A stretch of 64,000 nucleotides of DNA from Lutraria lutraria (taxonomy: Eukaryota; Mollusca; Bivalvia; Venerida; Mactridae): NCBI GenBank assembly GCA_964023205.1, contig OZ026835.1, forward strand, positions 5,848,414 through 5,912,413, given 5' to 3'. Made by a program: the position numbers and the translations under genes. The notes beneath the pieces were generated by a model. The model did no database searches and had not been told where the DNA came from. It saw only the letters and a list, made by a program, of their open reading frames with translations. Position 1 is the stretch's first letter, and each line of letters opens with the position of its first letter. Positions 1 to 12,985 of this stretch are shown piece by piece.

Positions 1-855
1 TCTGTCTGAACTGAGTTCGTAAATCTGTTTGTACATACTATCATTGTACACAAGAAGATTCCTTCATGTTTATACTGTAGATTCGGAACAATGTCTCAAT
101 TAACTTGTAGGTTGAATTTATATTTAATAAATATGTTACTTTTACATCAAGTTTGTTACTGAATGTTCCTCATTTAACTCTTCACCTTCCGGTGGCAAAT
201 ACTGATGTCTTTGCAACCCGTGCAGATCATAATTTCCACTGTTCCTTATTATGGCAGTGTGTTTTTCTGATCGCTCTATGAAACTAAATGGTATTGCCCG
301 ACATACATGTTAGACTGTTAGTAATAAGCAGTCTGCAAAATTAGCAGTTGTCCGAGACAACCAATTTTACATTTGGATAACCAAAATTTTGGTTCGGACA
401 ACCAACTTTTCATTAATAAATCATAGCAAAAGCAGCTAAAAGTTCTGTTTCAGACAACCTCATTTCAAACCTTAATTTCACAGACTGAATTAGGAACCGG
501 TTTCTGCTCTTCAAGTCACTGTGACCTATGACCCTAAAAACAATAGTGATCATTTACATAACACCAGACAACCAGTGAAATTTGAAGACTCAGTGTCATA
601 AAGAACACAATAAATTGGTAGAAAACATAGTGTGGCAGATTGCACATTACGGAATGTCTCCCCCATAAGTAGGGGATGAAATTATAATTCAATAGTAAGA
701 TTATTAAATAGAGATAAATCAATAAATATACACTTTATTTTTATTGTCATTTCAACTGCAGTCATATTGATATACATATATATATATTAAATTAATAACA
801 TTACATAGGTATAAAAAATATATTTAATTATAATTATATATCAACTCGTATATAT
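1..855. other. Gene-free flank
   Basis: No ORF here resembles a known protein. The only clear structure is a 159-bp MITE at 329-487, listed separately. The rest is AT-rich sequence without recognisable coding or RNA signals. Confidence 0.5.
329..487 (-). mobile_element. ~160-bp MITE, copy 1 (CAGTCTG ends)
   Basis: The element starts CAGTCTG and ends CAGACTG; allowing two mismatches the terminal inverted repeat extends to about 15 bp. The body, rich in GGTTGTC/GACAACC words, recurs in inverted orientation at 49488-49647 across its full length. Flanks AATAAG and AATTAG look like a mutated 6-bp target-site duplication. No coding capacity. The superfamily is not assigned. Confidence 0.75.
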
Positions 856-3052
856 GGCCTGGTGCACAAATTATGGTTCATTTGAGTTAGCATTAGGACC
901 AAAAAATAAAGTACTGAATTTTCTGTATTTTTCCACTTTTTAAGTAAGTCTAGACCATCTAGAAACACAACCCAGTAATGAAAAGATAACTTTCACTCTG
1001 GTTTTTATTATTTCTTGGATGTTCATAGACACAGATTGGGGACAGACATTACTGACAGGAGCATTACACCTTTTTAAATGTATAACCAGAAAACAAAGAA
1101 AGTTTCAACTGTCCTTATTTCATACCATTTGCTATTTCTATATACATTGTCTTTTTCATGAGGAAAATCATTTATTCAGAAATATGAAGCAGTTGAAAAT
1201 AACACATCAATAGGAAAAAACTAGCATTCATTCCTGTGTTAAATCTAAAGATATAATTATTATATTAGCATTAAAAAGCTGTAATTCACTGAAGTAACAG
1301 TTATACAGACATAAAACTTACAAAAACAGTTCTTATCATTCTTAATTTATATTCAAAGCATTTTTTTTTATTTTAATGAAAGGGACAGATATTACATTAA
1401 GGGGATGGACATTACACAGTTGATAGGCAGGTCCTGTATTGAGTTTAAGTCATTGACTGCCCCTTTTTGTACTTACATCATGCTTAGTTTACAGTTCTTA
1501 CATTATTTCAGTAGCTAACAAGAACACATCTTCATCTTTATTAACATTTAGAAGAATAAAGATATAATAAACTATTTTTTGTTATTTTTATTACACTGAT
1601 TTGACACCTGTTCGACTCATCACTTAATTATAGCACTAATTAATGAACTTATTAATTTATTTTGCTGTTTAAATTATCTTTTTTTTCACTCATCACTTAA
1701 TTACAGCATTAATTAATTAACCTAAAAAATGTTCTAAGTAAGATATTTTGCAGTTTAGATTTTCATTCTTTTGCTATTAAGCTTATAATTGAGGACACAA
1801 ATTAATAATTTCTTGTTTTATATGTAAATTTCATGTTGCATTTGGCAATTCATTTTTACAAACACATTGTTTTATCATAATGAACAATTGATTTATCATT
1901 ATTTGATCTTATCTGATGGTATATATTAGTCTTGAAAAGTGTCATACTTGTCAGCTGCAATAAACAATGTATGACCATAAAACTTTTGGTGACACATGTT
2001 TTTGATGATATCTAAGGACCCCATACTGTTCTGGGACTTACTCCCTAAGACCTTTGATAATTGCACTGATTAACATCTAATGTGGCCACTGGATTTAACT
2101 ACAAAGGCCTGCCAAACTCTGGGATGAAATTATGTTGTTGTTTTTTTTATCAAAAATTTATAATATAGATTTGACTAGATCTTCAGTAAGTTACCCAGAA
2201 AATATGATGGTGTAATTTTTTCACAGTATTTTAAATTTATGCATTTTTTAAGTATAAACCACATTTTTTAAACATTAGATTTTATGGAATATTGAAGTAA
2301 ATAACTTGAACTTTGTAACAGAAGTGAGTTATACCTCTATCGACGCTTAAAAAATTCCTTACTATAGGGAATATGGGTTGTTGTAATTTTAAGACCATAA
2401 CAGCTACCCACATTTCAGATTTTCAAAATATCTCCACTATTTGTGGGTGTATCTTGATACAGTTTTTTTTCTTCAGTATTTTGGGAATTTGACCCATACC
2501 CTTGGGATTGGTAGTTTTTGCAGTGTTTAAACAAAATTGGGATAAAATGTGTAGCAACAATTTTAACTTATTTAGTACCAATAGTTATGTTAATGAACTT
2601 ATAAAATTGATAAAAAAAAATTCTGAGGGGGATTGGGAAATTTTTGTCTTTGAATTTGGAAAAAAAGATACTAATTTCGGCTATAAAATCGCTCCAATAA
2701 ATCCCTGTTAAATATATAGGGTATCAGATCAACCCGCTTTAATTTTTCTTATTGAATTAGAAGTCTCATAATACTTTACTTTCCAACTCCAACAACTGCA
2801 TTGATTTTAAAAAAGTGAAAAAACTAGATGCTAATTCATTACAGGCAAAAATGGCTCATTTTAATTGGCAAACACAGAAGTGTCATATTTTTTTCATATG
2901 TGAAGATATCATCCTGATTTTTTTGCACATCTGCTGGAGTATACATACTGAAAGAAAACGTCAACCTTTAAAAGCTAATATTACACAACTTATAAAAACT
3001 GAGCCATTACAGTCATATTTAAGGAAATGCACCATAATTTGTGCACCAGGCC
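856..3052. mobile_element. 2.2-kb non-autonomous DNA transposon with 28-bp TIRs
   Basis: The sequence GGCCTGGTGCACAAATTATG at 856 reappears as its reverse complement ending at 3052; the TIR is 28 bp with one mismatch. Both sides carry ATATAT, consistent with a short target-site duplication, though the AT-rich context makes its length uncertain. Nothing inside resembles a transposase. An internal block at about 1850-2120 is clearly homologous to about 43190-43475 inside the unrelated-ended element 41532-44357. A short motif around CACTTAATTA is repeated near 1620 and 1690. Confidence 0.8.
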
Positions 3053-4202
3053 ATATATAATAACTATGTGATGTTAATTATTTCTAAAATCAATTCACTT
3101 GACTCGGAACAATCTTTAACAAACACATATAAATCGATACAAATTTACGATGCAACCTTACACACAAATAATTGACTCTGAGCACAGAATGTTCATCCAA
3201 GTACTGAAAAAACAACACTTGAATCAAAAGTTTGTACTACGTCTACAATGAAATTGCCTGGAATACACTGTTGGCGATTAATTTAAAGTGCTGGTTGCTT
3301 TTCCTCTCCAGTATTTCACACCTGTTGGTTTTGTTCTCGATTTCATGATTGCACATAGAGACAAAACAGCACAATTTGGTAGGTTGCCTTAAAACTAAAA
3401 CTATCCTTAATGTTTTTCCAGTCTCAACTGCTTTGACCTTAATAGCCTCTCCAAGTCACTCAACCTAGAATCATCTGCAGTTATAATCTGGATTGAAAGT
3501 GTCTAGTTTAACATAATCATCAACCATGATTTTGGGAAATGTAGTGATCGCTGTACTTTTTATTTGAACTGGTCACTCAGATGAGTCATATTGGACTGTG
3601 GTGAAGTCTGTACACCTGGAAAAAATAAACAGAAAGAAGCTTTACAAATAATATGAATTACCAAACACAATATTTTGAAGGCCAAATTAACTGTTTTCTT
3701 TTCGCACTTATTTGACCTAATACTGGTTGTAGAATTAAAATATTATGTACTAAATTACTTTGAAAAATACCCTGTAATAGACTAATAGCACTATATTTTG
3801 ATTTCATGAAACGTCAAATAATGATAGCATATCATCAACCATCAAACAACACTATCACAAAATCATTTCTTTGATCAATGCTAGATACAATAGAGTAAAA
3901 TTCACAGTCAAAATGATAATTTACACTGCGTTTATTGGAATGCAAGTATAGTCATTGGCAAAACACAAATTTAAAGTTGACACTGTAACTTCAATCACTA
4001 TTTCACTTTTAGTGGCACAATTTCGTACCTTGCACATATAATTAAAATAGAAGCAAGAAAGTCAGACAAACTGATGAATAAAATGTTAACATTCATTTGG
4101 AACATTTTTTACTAACATTTAAAAATTAAACTGAAACAATTTCAAGTTGTTTTGTACTGATGTTCTTTGATGATTTTATCAGAGTGCTATGCAAATTTAT
4201 AC
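3053..4202. other. AT-rich spacer with a possible downstream exon
   Basis: Mostly unassigned. On the minus strand a good 3' splice site (pyrimidine tract then CAG) lies at about 3621, which could begin a downstream exon of the transcript suggested at 4203-4481 and 4870. No convincing coding frame follows it. Confidence 0.3.
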
Positions 4203-4481
4203 CTTCAACAAATGTGCTGAGCAAACCCGGGAAGGAATTTCTGGCTCAAAAGGAATGGTTTTCCCATTAGCATATATCTGTATAGATGACGTCCCGTCTT
4301 ATTTGGTCCAGCCAGCTTTTATTTTGCTTCTCATCCTTCGGTAAAACAATAACATGACAACTTCCACACATCTCGGTGCAGAGCCCTTGTGCATTGTATC
4401 GCCTAGCAATGAGCCCCGACTGATCCACCAACAATTATTGGTGAACAGGTAGTAGAAGGAACCGGAATTAATGTCCATCCT
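4203..4481 (-). pseudogene. THAP-type zinc-finger exon, frameshifted
   Basis: On the minus strand an apparent exon lies between a pyrimidine-rich acceptor (AG at 4483-4482) and a GT donor at 4202-4201. One frame reads CTEMCGSCHVIVLPKDEKQ followed by NKSWLDQIRRDV, which matches the THAP pattern of spaced cysteines, a Phe/Leu-Pro-Lys-Asp turn and a Trp-Leu-x-x-Ile-Arg-Arg-Asp helix. A different frame then reads NGKTIPFEPEIPSRVCSAHL, the C-x2-H closing motif. Cys to C-x2-H spacing is about 43 residues, within the family range (C-x2-4-C-x35-53-C-x2-H). A single-base shift between about 4262 and 4290 separates the halves, so this is either a pseudogene or an assembly error. THAP domains are DNA-binding modules, often found in domesticated or P-element transposases. 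The family call is from motif reading only. Confidence 0.5.
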
Positions 4482-4869
4482 CTGAAAATAATATAGTTTA
4501 ATATTTAACATTTCACTTATTTTTTACAAAAATTAACACTATTGTCAAAGAGACAAAAAATAACAGTACCGTTATATATGTACATATCCTTAAACTTTAC
4601 AATTAATGCCTCTTCTATATAATATTGTGCCAGCTGTTATGATTTTTAATAATAAATCATCCAGCTATGTAGTTTTACATCATTTAACATTGTTAGAAGA
4701 CACAGCCTCCCATTTTAGTCAGTAAAATTAATAATAGACAGGGAAAAATTAAATACCGTTGATTTACCCCACCCACTTGAATGTAGAATTTGGAGACCGT
4801 AATATATTGTTAAAACAATTGACAGCGAAATATTTAAACTGTAATTAATACCTTCAAGCCACTACTTAC

Positions 4870-5000
4870 CTACGATGTAGTTGGTTCGTTATGTCATTAA
4901 GAATTATCGTTATCAGTGATCGTTTTGTAAACTTGTAAAGCCAATGTTGTGAAACACGGAAGTAAACCGGAAGTCATCATTGTCGCAAAGGATTATGGGC
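4870..5000 (-). promoter_or_regulatory. Promoter-like first exon with ETS-type motifs
   Basis: Two CGGAAGT cores (4957-4963 and 4968-4974) and a CCAAT word (4941) lie just upstream, in minus-strand sense, of a strong splice donor, CGTAG|GTAAGT, with its last exon base at 4870. This is the usual look of a TATA-less animal promoter with a short noncoding first exon. It would feed the THAP-like exon at 4203-4481. Inference only; no transcript evidence. Confidence 0.4.
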
Positions 5001-5089
5001 TACTGGAAAGTCGAGAATTTGACTTACATTACGATAATGGATTATGTGTAAAATATATGAATGAGTAATAAAGATCTATATGTACTGTA

Positions 5090-6180
5090 TACAAGAGGGT
5101 CATGATGGCCCTTTACTCGCTCACTAGAGTAAAGACTGCGACTTCTTTCATATTATTGCAACTTCTTCTATATCAGTGTTTATCACTAACCTACAAATCA
5201 TCAAGATAAACATTCTGAGCAACTTTCGTCAAGACTTGATAAATTAAAGAAGATCCATAGTCTCCCGGGGTGGAGTCTACTTTGACCCCTGGGTCATCAT
5301 TTGAACAATCTTGGGAGAGTACCCCTACACTGTTTCATGCAAAATATCTAAGCTCTTGCCTATGTGGTTTCAGAAAATAAGATGTTCGCTTTATTAATAA
5401 AGGGAAATCCCATTACCCCTCGACGGGGACAATTTTGCCCCATGGACCGTAATTTGAAAAACTGTTGGTAGAGATCATTTCGAGACATTGCTTCATGCCA
5501 AATATCTAAGCTGTAGCCTTCGCGATTTCAGAGATTTTTAATTTTTTACTTTATGCATACAGGGAAAACCCATGACTCCGGAGCGGGGCTGATTGTGACC
5601 CAACCGTTATAATTTGAACAATCTTGACTGAGGTCCACTTAAACGTTTTTCATTCCAAATATATTACCTCTTGCCTTTGCGGTTTCAGAGAGGATTTTTG
5701 GAGTTTTTACTTTATACATACAATGAAAACCGATAACCCCCTTTGGCGGGTCTTCTGTGACTTCAGGGCCATGACTTGACCAATCTTTGTAGAGATGCTC
5801 TACACAATGTCTCAGGCAAAAAAACTTAACTTTAGCCTTTACATTTTCAGAGAAGGTTTTTGAAGTTTTTACCATATACATATATGGAAAACCCATGACC
5901 TCCCGGGGCGGGATAAATTTTAACCCCATATTTCACAATCTTGGTAGTCATTCATTAGACAGTATTCCATGCCAAATATCTTAGCCACAACCCTCGCAGT
6001 TTTGGATAATTTTTTCCGTTGCCCTGTCAACCAGAGTTCTGCATTTAATGATATTCTTTGAACAGCTTTGAAAGAGCTTCATGCCAGACACATTCCTGTC
6101 AGGTTTGATCAAATCTGGCACAGCGGTTAAGGATTTAGGAGGAGATGTTGTTTGAAACAAATTAATGTCCATTAATGTTA
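5090..6180 (-). mobile_element. Element with ~158-bp tandem core units (pearl/Helitron-like), copy 1
   Basis: About five diverged units of 157-162 bp follow one another; landmark TTTCA words after a GCGG/TGTGG motif recur at 5368, 5526, 5683 and 5845. The 5' edge (plus sense) carries a GAGGGTC...GGCCCTTTACTCGCTCAC block that is the reverse complement of the end of the element at 47140-48040. ORFs here (for example 5639-5929 minus) are read-through of the repeat units, not genes. The layout resembles the bivalve 'pearl' elements with ~160-bp cores; that family name is inference. Confidence 0.6.
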
Positions 6181-7084
6181 GTCGAGTAGTTATAGTCTAC
6201 GACCAGTACGTCGAATTCCATCGGATCCAGACAAATGTTTCGCAGGTGGAAGCAGACAAGTTAGCTTACGGAAGATCAATTGCTCCATTAGGTGGGCCTC
6301 CCTTCTATGAAAATTTGCCAAAATGACATTGGCTGGTTGGTGAAAGGTTAAACACAAGTAAAAAAAAAGACACCGTCATCTGGTATATGTTATGACCGCA
6401 ATAGACCGAAATAATGATCAAGGTTATTGGCAATCGTGGCTAACAATTAAGCGTAATATGATCCCGTGTTTCTATTATGCTACAATCTTAACAGTAAGTG
6501 GACGAGGATATGAATGGTAAACAAGTTTCAGTGTTTCTTTCAACTTGTATAACTTAAGAATTTAAGTGTTTTGTGAATATGAATTATAAGAGAAACTATC
6601 CCAGCTTAACAAGTTTTGTACATGTTAAATAATCAATTTAAAGCCTTCATCATGTTTATGTTTTCTACAGACTTCATACTTTAATCCCTGGCCATTGGAT
6701 CATGTGTTGTCCAGTAACATATCTATGAGCTGCACCGACACATTGGCTAAACTCCTTCGCAGGTTACCAAGTATACATCTGTGTAAAGGGGAGCAATGCA
6801 TGATTATTTTCTCGCTCTTGGTGGAAATTACGCTGGTCTTAGCTGGATTCGAACCAGGGACCCCTTGATCCTAAATTGTTCTTCATCGCACTTGACAACC
6901 ATTCATACAGCAGACACCGTAGCGCATTATTGTGGTCCCGGATCTAGGCACCACTGAAATTTTGCTCAAAGAGTCATGCTTTCTAGACAAATTCTATTTT
7001 GGGTATGAGTTTATTATCTGCGGTCCTGGGGATATATAAAGTAATAGTACGTCCGTCTTGTGGTATATTGGAATGCCAACAGTA
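6181..7084. other. Unassigned spacer with a tRNA-like SINE scrap
   Basis: No gene is seen. Around 6850-6860 GGATTCGAACC resembles a pol III B box in minus-strand orientation, suggesting an old SINE fragment over about 6830-6950; the A box is not convincing. Confidence 0.3.
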
Positions 7085-8195
7085 ATTTACCTCTGTAGGG
7101 GTACATGACCTAGCACCAATACCTCATTGGCTAATGTCTCAGTCTGGCTTTCGACTCCAGGTTTTAAGTAGCATTTTGTCGAGAACCAGACTGATTCAAT
7201 TTTCAGTCTGACTTTCGTGTTCAAGTTATCGAATGCCTTAGCAAAATCCATGATTATAACATCCGTCTGTCTGTGACGTTTGTTTGAAGCCATGTCCATG
7301 TTTGACAGAAGATCACGGACAAATTGGACAAGTTGAGTTTCACATGATCTGTGGCTACTCTGTGAGTCCACCAAAGTTTTGTGAATGTCCACTGTGATGT
7401 TGCTGACTATGATATGTTCAAAGGACTTACAATATAAATGTATACAAGTAAGGGAAACTGGCCTATAATAAGAAGGGTCATACTTTTCACCTTTTTTGAA
7501 AATTGGTGCAATATTGGCAATGCGCCAATCATTAGGCACACATCCTTCAAGAAGAGGACTGTTAAAATTGTGGAAAGAATAGGACTCAGTTCTTTCCTGC
7601 ATTCTCGGAGTATTCGTGCACTGATATTATCTGGGCCAGCAGCCTTGTGGACATTCACACTGGACAGCAGTGTTTCTACACCATAAGGATCTATGTAGAT
7701 CTCACTCATATCTGGGTAGGAGCTTACAAGGGCTCATCTGGTTCACATGTAAAATCAGACTGACATGATTGTTGAGGATATTTGATTAAACCTTGAATGA
7801 AGAATGCCATTATCGCGGAGGGATGTGACACTGTATGATTCTTTTTTTCTGGCTTTTAATGAATGGCCAAAATTTATTTTTTTGTTTTGGATGGTTTGTC
7901 ACTGTCCTCCACCTCTGTCGTATCTGAAAATATCCCAGAGATATACTTAAATACGCGTCTCTTATATACAGAGGCTCGGAATTTCTTCTATTCAAATAAC
8001 TCATCAGGGTTGCTAGAGTGACGGGCCTTATGATACAACTTCTCTCTTGTATGGATCAATCTCTTGATAGGTTTATCAATCAAGGGATTGTGGGTTCCAA
8101 ATATTCGAAAAGAATTCCCAGCCCTAGTAAATACAACCAAATTCACTATATAGTGTGATATGATACAACGACATTGACTTACTTCAAATAGCATT
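7085..8195 (-). mobile_element. Decayed non-LTR retrotransposon (LINE) fragment, RT region
   Basis: Minus-strand frames read as parts of a LINE polyprotein. Order from 8194 down: a basic linker typical of the stretch between endonuclease and reverse transcriptase; then HKAAGPDNISARILRECRKE (RT entry); then NDWRIANIAPIFKKGEKYDP and YRPVSLT (RT block with the Tyr-Arg-Pro motif); then VIIMDFAKAFD (first catalytic Asp block). The frames shift at least at about 7500-7600 and 7700-7810, and the FADD block and C-terminus are missing. It is dead and truncated. The RT text fits the broad Jockey/CR1/L2 group; the clade is not resolved. Confidence 0.8.
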
Positions 8196-8269
8196 TCCGA
8201 TTTTATGCCACAACTTATCTAGGTCAACATCACAGAGGATTCACGATCTTAACATTCTGATTTAGCATA

Positions 8270-11200
8270 TCATCAAGTTTATTGCCATTTACAAAAAGAA
8301 TACAAACAAGATGGCGATTACAAAATACAAGTACAAATGAGAAAAGCATTATAATGCAAAATATCAATAACAATTATGCTCAATATATTAGCTAAATAAA
8401 TGAATTTCGATATTCTATGTAATAAAATAATGTTTGATGTGTTTAACATTTTTTTTTAATTTAAGAATATTTGGCCAATGATTGTAATACTTAGGTTAAT
8501 ATTCTTTTCTTAAATTTCTGTAAAATGGACATACTAATAAAAAGGGTATTCGTTTTCAATACTTTCACATGTTGCATTTATTACATAATCTTTGTTATTT
8601 TGGAATATTCCTATGTCTACCGTCTTCAATTAACAAATTGAGAGAGGAGCATCTAAATCTTGTTAAGGCTATTCTGTATTTATCATTATTTATATTTAAA
8701 TATTGTCCGACCTGAAAATTAGTTTTGTATATACGATAACTTTCCAATTTTGATAGAGTATTTATTTCGTTGAACCTTTCACTTGCCCATGTATTAATAA
8801 ACTTACCATTTTGATCACGCATATTGAATAATTTGAACATCATTGTATCTCGATTGTTTATTATTTTAAACCAAAATTTAATGATTCTTTTTTTTGCGTA
8901 CTTAACTCATTGGTACTCGGACAAGCTCTCCATATATTGTAACGTTAGTAGTTTGTTGTCTAACACATAATAGGTTTTTTTAGAAATTTTAAATGTATAC
9001 GTTCTATATCTAACGATTTGTGAAAGCCCCAAACTTCGCATCCATAGTTTAAAATAGGTGTTACCATCGAGTCAAAAAGTTTTAGATTTTCTGTAATACA
9101 AAATGGAACAGATAGGTAGAAAGAATAGAGTGAAAACAAATCTCTATTTGCCTGCTGTGCCAATGATTTTGGGGCTTGATAAAAACCATTAGCTGAAAGA
9201 CAGACAGACACTTAAATCAGTAAATTTTATAACGATCATTAATTTTCGCTCATTATAAAATACATCTATTTTTTACCTTTCTTAAGTACCATAGCAACTG
9301 TTTTGTCAACGTTGACATTAATTCCCCATTTTTGTACAATATGTATACAGATTATTTAATAAATGTTGCAATCCCTCTTTCGAATAAGAAAATAAAACAG
9401 TATCATCGGCAAATAATACAAGAAATATTAATAAAGCGTAATTCTCCTACACTAAACACGTCTAAATTATTATCATATACATGTAGTTCAGTATGCATAC
9501 ATATCATTTATAAAAAAACAAAAATAGTATTCGGGATAATGGCTCACCCTGCTTGAGCCCTTGCGTTGTATAAAACTGTCGGTATTTGACCCATTAACTC
9601 GGACAAGATTTTACTGTTTCATTTTTTTGTAACATTTAACAAGTCGGCTTGATGCCTGATACTGTAGAAGCATTTTCTATACAATACAACAAAAGCTTTG
9701 CGAAAATCTATGAAGGCACAATTTTTTTTCTTATCTTTGTAAATTACTTTATCAATAATTCATTGTAAAACAAATATACATTATGTTGTATTTTTCCCTT
9801 TTCGAAATCCAAATTGAAAATCAGATAAAATTTTATTTTGATCAGCCCAATTACGACATCTATTATCCAGCATCACCGAAAATATGTTTGAAAAAAAAAT
9901 GATGTAAGAGTGATTCCCCTGTAGTTATTAACGTCATTAGGATCACTTTTCTTTGGTATTGGAACAATGACACCTTTAGTCCAATAACTGATACCCGCTA
10001 CAAGTTGTATTCATAAAGTTAAAGAGTTTACATAGTAACGGCGTGAGTTGATGTTTACAATCAATAAATATTTCGGGTATAGTCCGACAACGACCTGTGA
10101 ATGATCAAAGATCAGCTAAGTCCATTTTGTAGGGTGAGTGGCTTTTCGGAACGTTTCGTAGGTTTCCGTAATATATAAATATCAGTTATTTAACCGTCAT
10201 AGCTGAGACTAAGTGCGAAAGGCGCCAACCATTTTACTTTTGAAGCCTGGTAGTCAAGATGCTATGGGTTCGAAACACATATGAACGTTTTTCCTTTCCA
10301 TTTTTATTTGATATTTGGCATTTTATTATTGCAAAATTTTATTTCAATATTTGGAATGAATTTCTTATGTATTTCATTTAATTTCATTTCAGGTAATTTC
10401 ATGGAATTTCAATTACTGCGTTCATTAGCAGTATCTGTACTTGCGCCACTGTCAGAATCTAATATTTTGCTTCATTATATTAAGTTATATAACATGACAT
10501 CCTCTACATACTTAGGAACATTATTTGAACAGAATTTGATTTTGATTGCATATGATATATGTACCTTTCAAAACATAAATGCACCGAAATCACGAGCAAT
10601 GCATTATTTGAAAAAAATAGTGGCAAGATTAAGGACACGAAAAACACAATTCAGTTTTAAATTAATAATGTTACTAGTGCGGCGCACTGATTTCAGGACC
10701 ACGTAGCTAGGCATTTTACAGTGGTCTACAAATGTAAGAGGTCAACAGTGGCCTACAAATGTAAGGTGTGTTAGTAATGTACTAGGCCATTGTATTACTT
10801 ATCCCTGTTTTAAAGAATGGAACAGTCCATGACCTTCCGTCACGACTCATTGCTCGATTTCTATCTATATTAGGCAACCTATACCTCCGCTTTTACCCCG
10901 ATTTAAAGACGAAATTGCCCTTAATACTTCGGTTTTAGTGATCCTACTGTCAAGATAATCATTATGTTGAACATCATTAATATTATCATTTGAGAACTCA
11001 TTGTCATCAGATAAAACATGTTTAAAATGATTTAAGAAATCTGACTTCGTTATATTAGTCTTTTGTGGTTTTTTTTATTTAAGTTTTGCAATTCTTTCCG
11101 AAATTGTGGAGGATCGGACATAGCAAGCTGGTGAAAATTTTGTTTGGCCTTAAAAATAGCACGAGCTTTCCGCTTTACGTCTATATACCCGACGTGTATT

Positions 11201-11335
11201 GATAAATGCATCGTGACTAATTGTCGATTTAATTTTACGATAATTTTATTTTGCTGCACAAAAATTACGCCTAACAGTTTCACATTCCTTGTCCTTGTTG
11301 TATCAAGCACTTTGAATTTACGTTTATATTTATAA
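8270..11335 (-). mobile_element. Second decayed LINE, interrupted by ~740 bp
   Basis: Read on the minus strand from 11335 down: a basic pre-RT segment (11050-11310), LNRGKSGG near 10890, then after a gap IPEIFIDCKHQ at about 10085, PKKSDPNDVNNYRG near 9950, a FQFGFRKGKNT block near 9810, CAFIDFRKAF near 9700, LFADDTVLFS at about 9400 (catalytic Asp-Asp), WGINVNVDKT near 9330, the post-RT region with ILNYGCEVWGFHKSLDIERI (8960-9211) and a C-terminal region (8595-8843). Stops and frameshifts break it many times. The block 10110-10850 does not fit the element and is probably a later insertion. A 3' UTR-like tail lies near 8270-8400. Confidence 0.8.
10110..10850. other. Unidentified insertion inside the LINE
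   Basis: The LINE's RT frame is continuous in sense between about 10890 and 10085 only if this stretch is removed. It holds an AT-rich plus-strand ORF (10281-10706, 141 codons) that resembles no family I know and is most likely chance. No clean TIRs were found by eye. Confidence 0.35.
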
Positions 11336-12420
11336 TTCTTAATGTTACATGTCTTGCCAAAACAAAAAAAGCACTTTTATAAAGGATATCTGAGAATTGT
11401 TCTATACCAGTGGTAATGACACAATATCATCAATAATATAAGATAAGTTACGAATACATTCAGTCAAACTTTACAAGTTAAGCGACGAATAGCCAGTCCA
11501 ATGACTGACCAATCAAAATGACTGATATCACCATTAGCCAATCAAACAGCCAGTTTGACCCAAACTAGTAATAGACTCTATACTATATACTCGCAAACAA
11601 CTAGAATAAACTCATACTCGTGACTAAAATTTTTCTAGAAACAGTTCTGTGACTTTTTAATTGGATTTCAGTTCGGAGAGGTGGGGGTTGTTTCGGTCGG
11701 AGGTATACGAGTACATAGCACATTGGTACAGTATAAGCAAGGATTAAAACGTTTAAAAAGCAAAGTACGTAAACTGTACTAAGCAAATAGGAATCAAAAT
11801 TAAAACTACTGGTATACATCTGCCGTTTATCACCTCCTCGGTCCAATTTTGATTGTTTGGATGATAATAGCTGAAGAAGCACTTAAATTTACACCAATCA
11901 AATGATATTTGTATTGGAAATTACAAATACACTGAACGACCGATAATTCGTTGATAAATACCTTAGTTAAAACAAGGTCAAGACTCTTAAAAATCTCCAT
12001 TTCAAGCGTCTGGGCGGTGCACGCGCAGTGTTAAGTATTTCAGTGTAAATTTGATCGTCTGCTCGATTTCGTGACTTTTCAATGTTTATATAGAGATAAT
12101 CTACTCAAGGCATGTCCTCGGCCACCTCAATTTTACGGCATCGCAACAACAACGACAAAAAAAAACAAATGAGGATCGGTAACATGTTAACCCAACAGAC
12201 GACGCTTTTGGTAATAGATAAATCGTCTGATGTTAATTGCATAAAATCTGGATCGACACGGATGGTGTATTTACAAAGTCCGTCATGATTGGCTTGCCTC
12301 ATTGTCACCTGCACGCGCCGAATCAGTCGGCTGCGGCGAACGACAGGTGTCGCTAGCAACGTTCGCGGGCACGCGCTGATTTCCACGCTCGTGCGAGCTG
12401 TTTCCCATTGTAGTATCTAA
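11336..12420. other. Unassigned; CCAAT cluster and GC-rich patch
   Basis: Three CCAAT words lie within about 45 bp (11495-11540), and 12100-12420 is richer in CpG than its surroundings. Minus-strand ORFs at 11601-11882 and 12105-12386 lie here, but neither shows a recognisable domain. A promoter is possible but not shown. Confidence 0.25.
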
Positions 12421-12837
12421 AGATCAAAGGACTTTGTTTAATATTTCATATTAAGAATTAAATCATTACATAGCGTCTGTTTTGGTTTATCATGTTAGTA
12501 TTGTTAAAATCGTTTGATGTTGACTTTTCGCGGGATTTCACCGTAGTATACAGATGCTTAGCGGGGACGGACGCGACGCCGACCCAGGCTGCATTTGTAT
12601 CACAATGTTTCTGAATAGTTAAACGAATAGATTACGTTCATCATACACGCAATAAATACTACAATCGCAGTCTACTTAAAATACCGACAGACAAAAAGTA
12701 CACAATGCCTGCGTTTCACAATGCACTATTTATGAAGATTCTGTGCAGTTACTGAAAATGAGGTTTGATAGTATTTTGTTTCATTTAATGCTTTCTTTTT
12801 TTGGGAGATGAAAATGAGCCGTGCTTATAAATGGTCT

Positions 12838-12985
12838 TTCGTTTCAGTGGGTTAAACGCCTTTTTGAATATTTTTTCAGCGATGTACTGCGACCGGTTCA
12901 CCTTATCAGTTTTCACGGAGTATATTCTAACCAGCACTAACTTTAATACCCGGCAACTTCTCCATATATGGTATGACCTGCCGCG
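12838..12985 (-). mobile_element. SINE tail fragment
   Basis: Shares the word string GGTTTAACGCC-like start, TTCAG, CGGTTCACC and CTCCATAT with fuller copies at 15035-15240 and 18856-19055. The tRNA-like head is missing here. Confidence 0.5.

Noticed and set aside
10281..10706. 141-codon hydrophobic ORF as a possible membrane protein
   Set aside because: AT-rich composition, no start context or splice evidence, and it lies in an insertion within a dead LINE.
12105..12386. GC-richer minus-strand ORF as a possible first exon
   Set aside because: No recognisable domain and no clear donor; kept only as a compositional note.
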